Source: Nemertoderma westbladi (taxonomy: Eukaryota; Xenacoelomorpha; Nemertodermatida; Nemertodermatidae). Taken from it: 34,116 nucleotides of DNA. The translations under genes were made by a program, and so were the position numbers. The notes below the pieces were generated by a model that did not search any database, was not told the origin of the DNA, and saw only the letters and a program-made list of their open reading frames with translations. Shown in pieces: positions 27,375-34,116 of this stretch (position 1 is the first letter of the stretch; the number at the start of each line of letters is the position of its first letter). The stretch lies in NCBI GenBank assembly GCA_032718475.1, contig JAUCBJ010000768.1, positions 1 to 34,116 of the forward strand, in the 5' to 3' direction.

Positions 27375-28304
27375 CAAAAAAATAGTGGTAACAAGTTGAG
27401 CTGACATTTGATCAGGGACATGTGTCTGACGTTTTGATCGGGTCCCCATGTACTCTTTGTAATGTTAGCACAAGTGCCACTTTGCAATACCTGAAATGTG
27501 AGGGAAAAAAATCGTGTATCCCTTTAGCGTCCTCTTCTTGAACATTCAAAAATCATTGACTAGAGTTCTGCTAACATGTAATAGTTGTGCTAACATCAAA
27601 CAAATGACACCATCAATATTGATTAAAATTATCTCATGGAATTTATAACACCAGTTGTAGGAACATTTCTCCTCTGCAGTTAGGCAGCGAATTCGTGCTG
27701 TCTATAAAATATTCTAGAACATTTAATTATTTACATGGAGTGAACGGCGATGCCATTGTTAGAGAAGGCAATATATCGAGCTTGAAGGCGAATATATGTC
27801 TGCTGGCCAGACAGTAGTGTAGCTAATGCAATGGATGGGGCAGCCGACTACGGCGATATTGATTTGTGATGTAAATAGGAAGGCCCCTTGCCCCACAAAT
27901 TCGGGTTCATAATAATTCGGGGTAATGTAAATTTATCTGTGAATATGAAACACTACTGGAGGCAATATTAAGGGTACTCTTTCACTTGCTTCCTTCTCTT
28001 GTTTTTACGTACAAGGCAAGGGGGACTGGACTCCACACTAACTCCCACGGATGAACACAGTGGATGATCTTATATACATATTATATATTGTGCTGTGCGA
28101 GGGCCGTATTTCGATTTTGAATCAATTTTTTGCATTACAAACAAGATTTATTAATCCTTAATAAAACCAAATAATTTGATGACCATATAGGTTTTATGGG
28201 ATGCTGATCACGAACATGACACTCAAAAATATCGTTATTATCCAACCAAAATTTCGAAAAAATCTAATTTTGGCGTTTAAAATTTTACGCTAACTTGTAT
28301 TTTT
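27375..28304. other. AT-rich intergenic DNA with scattered GTGCTAACAT motifs
   Basis: No ORF of interest. GTGCTAACAT or close forms occur near 27335, 27563 and 27585, and inverted (ATGTTAGCAC) near 27462. From about 28200 a diverged extra unit of the following 163-bp repeat may be present. Confidence 0.4.
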
Positions 28305-28640
28305 CGTCCCACCAGACAAGCACCAAAAATGATTGTTGCGTTACCACAAATTATTTTTAACGAGTTGTATCGTGATCAGCGACCTTGAAAATCGGTACAG
28401 CTTCAGAATTACCAAACCCAAGGCAAAATTTAACAGTTTATAATTTTGTGCTATTTGTACTTTTCGTTCTGGGGCACCAGAATGGCACGAAAAATGGGTT
28501 TGCTTTATCAGAAATATTTGTAACTAGTTTTATCGTGATCAGCGACATCGAAAACCCGTATACCTTCAGAATTATCAAACCAAACACACCATTTTTTAGT
28601 TTGACATTTTTTTACTTATAATATTTTGAGTTTGCAGCTA
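28305..28640 (+). repeat. Dispersed repeat with 163-bp internal units, copy A
   Basis: Begins CGTCCCACCAGACAAGCA and ends near TTTGCAGCTATTAG. It contains two related units about 163 bp apart, each with GATCAGCGAC, GAAAA and CTTCAGAATTA. The same composite occurs at 32980-33320 in the same orientation. Confidence 0.8.
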
Positions 28641-29134
28641 TTAGTATATAAAGTAGTAGTGTAAGTATATAATCTTTTAACGCTTTTTTATATTTTATTT
28701 TATGCTTTTGCATATATCAAGCAATGAGGCGAATGTATGTACGGGAAATACAGCACATATAATGCGATGAATGGAAAAACGGCATGCGGTGATATGAGTC
28801 GTGTTGTTAATATGACCCTCCACCCACACACTTATCAGGAGTTCGCCGAATATATAAGAAATATTTAATTACAATTTTAACTAATTATATATTCTCGATT
28901 ACTGAAAAACAAGTTAAGTGTTTCAAAACAGAAAGACAAGGGTTGCACTATATGAATGGAAATATCCGGGCCCAGTTGTACTAGACTCTCAACATCTAAT
29001 TGTTACAGTGTTGTAGTTAGTAATATATTATTGTTATTACTGTGCCATTATACTCAAAAATAATCTGACAGGCAACTATTTTACCAAAAATAAACGCCCT
29101 TGTGATCCAATTAATATGAAACACGATTTTCCAA
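28641..29134. other. AT-rich intergenic, nothing recognised
   Basis: No ORF, RNA gene or clear repeat seen between dispersed repeat copy A and the 68-bp satellite. Confidence 0.5.
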
Positions 29135-29350
29135 TGGACTATATAACGGCACTTAACTCATTATATAACGACTTTTCTACTGGCTATATAACGATATTCC
29201 AACGGGCTATATAACGGCACTTAACTCATTATATAACGACTTTCCTACTGGCTATATAACGATATTCCAACGGACTATATAACGGCACTTAACTCATTAT
29301 ATAACGACTTTCCTACTGGCTATATAACGATATTCCAACGGGCTATATAT
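29135..29350 (+). repeat. 68-bp TATATAACG satellite, left part
   Basis: About three copies of a 68-bp unit, itself three 22-24-bp subunits that each carry TATATAACG: one with GGCACTTAACTC, one with ACTTTCCTACTGG and one with ATATTCCAACGG. Interrupted at about 29347-29350 by the RTE element. Confidence 0.92.
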
Positions 29351-31636
29351 AAACCCTCGACCCTTCTCCAGTGATCACCGCCTTATTGTGGCCAAGGTAA
29401 GACTTAGTCTGCGTGCTAGCAGAACAACGAAATCTGCCTTGCCACGGCATGACTGGTCCTCTCTGTTGCAACAGCCAAGTGTGAGATCCAGCTTCACACT
29501 ACAGCTGAGCAACAGGTATGAGGCTCTTGCCTCTGAGGCGGCAGATCACTGTGAGGGCTATACTGCCTTTACAGAAGCAGTTAAGTTAGCAGCTGCAGAA
29601 ACAGTTCCTGTATACCCTCGAAACAGGAAAAGGGCCCCCTGGACTGACAACAAAATTCAGAAGTGCCGAAATGACCTTCATAAGGCGCAGAAAGAGTCCC
29701 GACTCAAACAGACTACAGCGGCCAAGAATGCAGTTAAAGCTGCATCTAGGTCCCTGAACAGGCAGTACTCTGCTAATCTACAGGAGTTAATAAACCAACA
29801 GGTTGATGCCATCAATGATGCTGACGACAGCAGGCAATCATCCCAGGCATGGAAATCGATCAATCTGCTTACTGGGCGGAAAAGCCAACCAACCACCAAG
29901 GTTAAGGCTGAATCACCAGCCGATCGCCTCAATGGTTGGAAAGCCCACTTTGAAAAGCTCCTCAATAATGACAGGGTATTGCCTGATAACTTTATAGAAG
30001 TAAAAGTGTCTGAGTCTGTACTCCCAGATATTCCCATTGGCGATATCTCCTTTGCAGAAGTGAAGGCTGCTGCAAAGAGCATTAAGACCAATCGTGCCAG
30101 TGGAGTAGATGGTGTTCCCCCTGAGGTCTTTAAAATACCTGAGTGTTTAAAGCTCATCTATCCCATCATAGTAGACATGTACCGTACAACAAGAGTCCCA
30201 CAAGAAATGAAAACAAATAAGTTGGTGCCAGTTCCCAAGAAGGGCAACCTAACACTCTATGGTTCTTTTCGGGGAATCTCATTGATCTCGATTGCTGCAA
30301 AACTATACAATAGAATTCTATTAAATCGCATCAGGGATCCCATTGAGAGACTGCTACGTGGAAATCAGAATGGGTTCCGTAAAGGTCGTGGGACCATGGA
30401 GCCCATTTTGGCACTTAGAAGGATAATTGAAGAGTTATCAAAAAAGAAAGACAGGCATCTGGCTGTTATCTTTGTTGACTTCTTCAAGGCCTTTGATTCA
30501 GTCTCTCGCTCACGTATGTTCAGCATACTTTCATTATATGGGATTCCTGATGAAATTATTGCAGCAATCAGATCAGTATACGATGGTTCGACAACATTTG
30601 TGTCTACTGTTGACGGTGACACAGAACCATTTGAAGTGTTATGGGGCGTCCTCCAAGGAGACACACTTGCACCATTCTTGTTCATTATTGTGGTTGACTA
30701 TGTTCTACGCATGTCCTTAGATCATCATAATGATGATGGGGTGATGATAACTCCACCTACTGGCTCCAGAAGTCGAGGAAATCCTGCCAAGTACCTAACT
30801 GATCTAGACTTTGCTGATGACTTAGGAGTACTCTCAGAATCATTAGAGGGAGCCCAGCGGCTCCTCAGCTCATTAGAACATGCTGCTTCTAGTGTTGGTC
30901 TTTTTATTAACTCCAGAAAGACCAAAATTCTGACAGTTAACTTTGAAAGTCCTCAGCAAGTCTCTGATCGGATGAGCATAAGCTCAAAGGATGGTATGCT
31001 TGAGCATGTGGACGACTTCTGTTACCTGGGATCATGGATCCGGAAGTCAGGTGAGGACCTTCGAATACGTAAGGGAAAGGCATGGGCAGCCTTGAATAGG
31101 CTTTCCAGGATTTGGAAGTCACCTAGAATTAATCGGAAACTTAAGGTCCGATTATTTAGAGCAGCAGTAGTTCCAGTACTCCTCTACGGGAGTCCATGCT
31201 GGGCTCTAACTGCTGAGGACACCAAATCTCTGGATGGCACATTCACAAGAATGCTACGCCGGGTACATTGTGTCAAGTACAATGCACACATCTCCAACCA
31301 GACACTATATAACATTGGAGGTGTCTCATTGGTTCCCCCAAGCTTGACACTAGAACAAAATCGCCTCCGCTTTGCAGGACATTGCTTTCGCCGTGAGGAC
31401 CAGCCAGTGCATAATCTTGTACTTTGGCAGCCTCATGGAGTGAATAAGCATGGAGGACAACCCATGACTTTCTTGAGACGCATCTTAAAGGACACTGGCC
31501 TTAAAGATGCGGATGATCTAGCAAATGTCATGGGTGATAGGGAGTTGTGGCGGTGCAATTTTGTTGACAAGCCGGCACAGCATTCTTAAAAATGCAGCTG
31601 CAATGCAGCATGCCGATCCTAGTAGTAGTAGTAGTA
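29347..31636 (+). mobile_element. 5'-truncated RTE-type LINE inserted in the 68-bp satellite
   Basis: The 5' end is cut within the endonuclease domain: its last motif, SDHRL, is encoded at 29370-29384 just after the satellite. The 3' end is a short UTR and a (TAG)n tail at about 31617-31634. The satellite sequence on both sides shares TATA-containing bases at the junction. A diverged 3' fragment of the same family lies at 22588-22815. Confidence 0.88.
29352..31589 (+). CDS. pol: RTE-type LINE reverse transcriptase, endonuclease mostly missing
   Basis: Open without interruption to the TAA at 31587-31589; the true start is lost. Residues are counted from the GTG at 29388. The linker after SDHRL is basic. 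Reverse transcriptase motifs in order are NRASGVDGVPPEVFK (near 237), NGFRKGRGTMEPILALR (near 326), AVIFVDFFKAFDSVS (near 360), GVLQGDTLAPFLF (near 423) and the catalytic FADD box (near 475). The C-terminus has LLYGSPCWAL, RLRFAGHCFRRED and HNLVLW...GGQP.TFLRRILKDTGL, ending in DRELWR, the arrangement typical of RTE elements. All catalytic aspartates are present and there is no stop, implying a recent insertion. Without an endonuclease it cannot mobilise on its own. Confidence 0.9.
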   Translation, partial: NPRPFSSDHRLIVAKVRLSLRASRTTKSALPRHDWSSLLQQPSVRSSFTLQLSNRYEALASEAADHCEGYTAFTEAVKLAAAETVPVYPRNRKRAPWTDNKIQKCRNDLHKAQKESRLKQTTAAKNAVKAASRSLNRQYSANLQELINQQVDAINDADDSRQSSQAWKSINLLTGRKSQPTTKVKAESPADRLNGWKAHFEKLLNNDRVLPDNFIEVKVSESVLPDIPIGDISFAEVKAAAKSIKTNRASGVDGVPPEVFKIPECLKLIYPIIVDMYRTTRVPQEMKTNKLVPVPKKGNLTLYGSFRGISLISIAAKLYNRILLNRIRDPIERLLRGNQNGFRKGRGTMEPILALRRIIEELSKKKDRHLAVIFVDFFKAFDSVSRSRMFSILSLYGIPDEIIAAIRSVYDGSTTFVSTVDGDTEPFEVLWGVLQGDTLAPFLFIIVVDYVLRMSLDHHNDDGVMITPPTGSRSRGNPAKYLTDLDFADDLGVLSESLEGAQRLLSSLEHAASSVGLFINSRKTKILTVNFESPQQVSDRMSISSKDGMLEHVDDFCYLGSWIRKSGEDLRIRKGKAWAALNRLSRIWKSPRINRKLKVRLFRAAVVPVLLYGSPCWALTAEDTKSLDGTFTRMLRRVHCVKYNAHISNQTLYNIGGVSLVPPSLTLEQNRLRFAGHCFRREDQPVHNLVLWQPHGVNKHGGQPMTFLRRILKDTGLKDADDLANVMGDRELWRCNFVDKPAQHS

Positions 31637-32406
31637 TATAACGGCACTTAACTCATTATATAACGACTTTCCTACTGGCTATATAACGATATTCCAACGG
31701 GCTATATAACGGCACTTAACTCATTATATAACGACTTTCCTACTGGCTATATAACGATATTCCAACGGACTATATAACGGCACTTAACTCATAATATAAC
31801 GACTTTCCTACTGGCTATATAACGATATTCCAACGGACTATATAACGGCACTTAACTCATAATATAACGACTTTCCTACTGGCTATATAACGATATTCCA
31901 ACGGACTATATAACGGCACTTAACTCATTATATAACGACTTTCCTACTGGCTATATAACGATATTCCAACGGACTATATAACGGCACTTAACTCATAATA
32001 TAACGACTTTCCTACTGGCTATATAACGATATTCCAACGGACTATATAACGGCACTTAACTCATTATATAACGACTTTCCTACTGGCTATATAACGATAT
32101 TCCAACGGACTATATAACGGCACTTAACTCATTATAAAACGACTTTCCTACTGGCTATATAACGATATTCCAACGGACTATATAACGGCACTTAACTCAT
32201 AATATAACGACTTTCCTACTGGCTATATAACGATATTCCAACGGACTATATAACGGCACTTAACTCATTATATAACGACTTTCCTACTGGCTATATAACG
32301 ATATTCCAACGGACTATATAACGGCACTTAACTCATTATATAACGACTTTCCTACTGGCTATATAACGATATTCCAACGGACTATAACGGCACTTAACTC
32401 ATTATA
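31633..32406 (+). repeat. 68-bp TATATAACG satellite, right part
   Basis: About eleven units of the same 68-bp repeat, highly uniform. Units alternate irregularly between ATTATATAACG and ATAATATAACG in the second subunit, and one has TATAAAACG (near 32132). The last unit is shortened (GGACTATAACGG). Confidence 0.95.
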
Positions 32407-32419
32407 TCATTACATTGCA

Positions 32420-32531
32420 TTACGTTGCTCATTGTTGCTCGTTCTTGTACTTTATTATTGCTTGTTATTGCTCATTGCTGCTCATTGTTGCTCATTGTTG
32501 CTCGCTGTTGGTCATTGTTGCTCGTTGTGCA
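32420..32531 (+). repeat. Degenerate short tandem repeat, TTGCTCATTG-like
   Basis: Successive variants of a 9-11-bp unit (GTTGCTCATTG, TTGCTCGTTC, TTGCTTGTTA, CTGCTCATTG) directly after the satellite. Confidence 0.8.
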
Positions 32532-32979
32532 TTTTAGCACCTACCAACTATGGGAACAGCTACGGAAATAATTACGCGTGATATTTATAATTTACCTGGA
32601 GGTATCACTCCCCCGCTGCTGCTACCACCTCAAATACAATAAATAGTAATTCTATAAATTAAATAGAAGAGCACGAACTTTTGTTCTCTTAATCAGCCTA
32701 ATATTTAGCCTTATTCGTATTTCAGATTTGCCAGGAATGGCTATGGCTAATTAATTAGCTGCGAAGGATAAATAGAACTTCGCAATGTGAGAAAGTCAAT
32801 TTCAGAATTTTCAGTCAGAAAGGCATAACCTGTCATCTGATAACCATCATCTGATAAAACATCACTTAATTCAATATCAATATCGGAAAATGTTTTTCCC
32901 TTATGGACTCCTATTTTACCTTTACCAATAGCGATTAATACTTTCGATACCTGGGATATTTCTAGTATCCGTATTTATC
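32532..32979. other. AT-rich intergenic, nothing recognised
   Basis: No convincing ORF or RNA gene. Contains CATCTGATAA repeated twice near 32837. Confidence 0.5.
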
Positions 32980-33320
32980 CGTCCCACCAGACAAGCAGCA
33001 AAAATGATAGTTGCGTTAGCACGAATGATTTTTTACGAGTTATATCGTAGTAATCAGCGACTTTGAAAACCAGTATAGATATTTATAACCAAAGTCAAAA
33101 TTTAACACTTTATAATTTTGTGCTACTTGTAGTTTTCGTTTTGGTGCACTTGAATGGCACCAAAATGGGATTTGCACATGCACATACCAGAAATATTTAT
33201 AACTAGTGTCATCCTGTTCAGCGACATCGAAAACCCGTATACCTTCAGAATTATCAAACCAAACACAACATTTTTCAGTTTGACATTATTTACTTATAAT
33301 ATTTTGAGTTTGCAGCTATA
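32980..33320 (+). repeat. Dispersed repeat with 164-bp internal units, copy B
   Basis: Same order of sequence as 28305-28640, starting CGTCCCACCAGACAAGCA and ending TTTGCAGCTATATATA, diverged by scattered substitutions and small indels, with a (TA)n run at the end (33318-33334). The closest stretch is around GCGACATCGAAAACCCGTAT. Confidence 0.8.
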
Positions 33321-33334
33321 TATATATATATATA

Positions 33335-33659
33335 GATGCTATATATAGAGTAGACTCAAACTTTTTGGACAAAAATAAAAAAATTGACAGTGGAAAATGT
33401 CAAAATTGAGAAATTGTGAAAAATCTTGTTTTATATACAGAATCATGAATATCAGATAATGGTCCCCTTAATATTAGAAATCAATTTTAACAATGACGAG
33501 CCTTGGAAAAGCTAAAACAAAGAAAACTTGCGATTCTTTGCCTGCCTCTTATGGTGGAATTTCACAAGATGGGTACGATGCAGTGGGTGAAACAAATTGA
33601 CGGAAGCCATTTCAATAATTAGAAAACCATGACAGACATCATGGTCATTTATCATGATG
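33335..33659. other. AT-rich intergenic, nothing recognised
   Basis: Short ORFs only, no recognisable motif. Confidence 0.45.
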
Positions 33660-33900
33660 GTATATGACTTCACTTGACTTTACAACACTTTTTATCAATT
33701 TAAATTATTTGACTTGATATCAATTGGTTTTATGACACTTGACTTGACATCATTGGACTCGACATCACTTCATAATTAATGCCTTGATTGACATCACGTG
33801 ACTTGATAGTAGTTTGACTTGGCGCCATACGACTTGACATACTGACTTGACATCACTTGACTTGACAAACTTGACTTGACTTGATAATACTTGTTATATT
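33660..33900 (+). repeat. Degenerate tandem repeat of ACTTGACATC-type units
   Basis: ACTTGACTTGACATCACTTG-like units recur with variable spacing; interspersed variants include TTGGACTCGACATCACTT and GATTGACATCACGTGACTTG. Most regular near 33830-33890. Confidence 0.8.
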
Positions 33901-34116
33901 ATCAGCCTGATTTGTTGATACAGCTCGTTTCCTGCTTGTTTTATCCTCTATGCAAATTTAGGATGTAGGCCTACCTTGTAGACATTTCCTGTTTCGAGAT
34001 ATTATTAAAATTTGACTCAAAAATCTTTGAAATTCTCATTACAGTAGTACGGCAATTCAATTACTTTAAGTAGAGGACATATTACATTTCGTTTACTCCT
34101 CCTGCGTCCTCCTCAT
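33901..34116. other. Window end, nothing recognised
   Basis: AT-rich non-coding DNA with one GTAGGCCTAC palindrome near 33966, a motif also seen near 4728. Confidence 0.45.

Noticed and set aside
29678-30157. Minus-strand ORFs opposite the RTE reverse transcriptase
   Set aside because: Shadows of a well-supported plus-strand coding frame.

Overview
The window reads as nuclear DNA of an invertebrate animal, probably marine. It holds a split serine-protease gene with consensus GT/AG introns, several animal-type retrotransposons (one Ty3/gypsy LTR element and three kinds of non-LTR element), large tandem-repeat arrays and AT-rich non-coding DNA. There is no sign of prokaryotic organisation. The protease style and repeat content fit a lophotrochozoan or another marine invertebrate, but the sequence does not fix the phylum.

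Layout. 1-4894: 3' part of a gypsy element with an open gag-pol frame, polypurine tract and 3' LTR, apparently inserted into a small antisense ORF (4845-5042). 5289-21788: a G-rich 42-bp minisatellite filling about 8.8 kb in four blocks. The blocks are separated by two almost identical 5'-truncated reverse-transcriptase fragments (6084-7546 and 8608-10070, inside a 2,524-bp tandem duplication) and by one near-full-length non-LTR element on the minus strand (15060-19835; ORF1 and ORF2, each with one frameshift). 21789-21841: two head-to-head copies of a library-amplification adapter, so the join here is technical. 21842-23392: the last two exons of an elastase-like serine protease, with a small retrotransposon fragment in the intron. 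23826-25199: a palindrome-rich block, then a CRE/CCAAT promoter-like segment, an unrecognised 111-residue ORF and a poly(A) signal. 25487-27374: degenerate, possibly gag-like reading frames and a GA microsatellite. 28305-33320: dispersed repeats flanking a 68-bp TATATAACG satellite that is split by an RTE-type retrotransposon with an open RT frame. 33660-33900: a degenerate ACTTGACATC repeat.

Only two loci look like host genes: the protease and the small ORF at 24750. The rest is mobile or tandemly repeated DNA, with newer elements nested in older satellites. Because of the embedded adapter, continuity between the minisatellite and the protease locus should not be trusted, and the near-perfect 2.5-kb duplication needs read-level support. 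The most promising biology is the layered structure of the 42-bp minisatellite, the trimeric 68-bp satellite, and the compact orphan gene with its palindromic upstream block.
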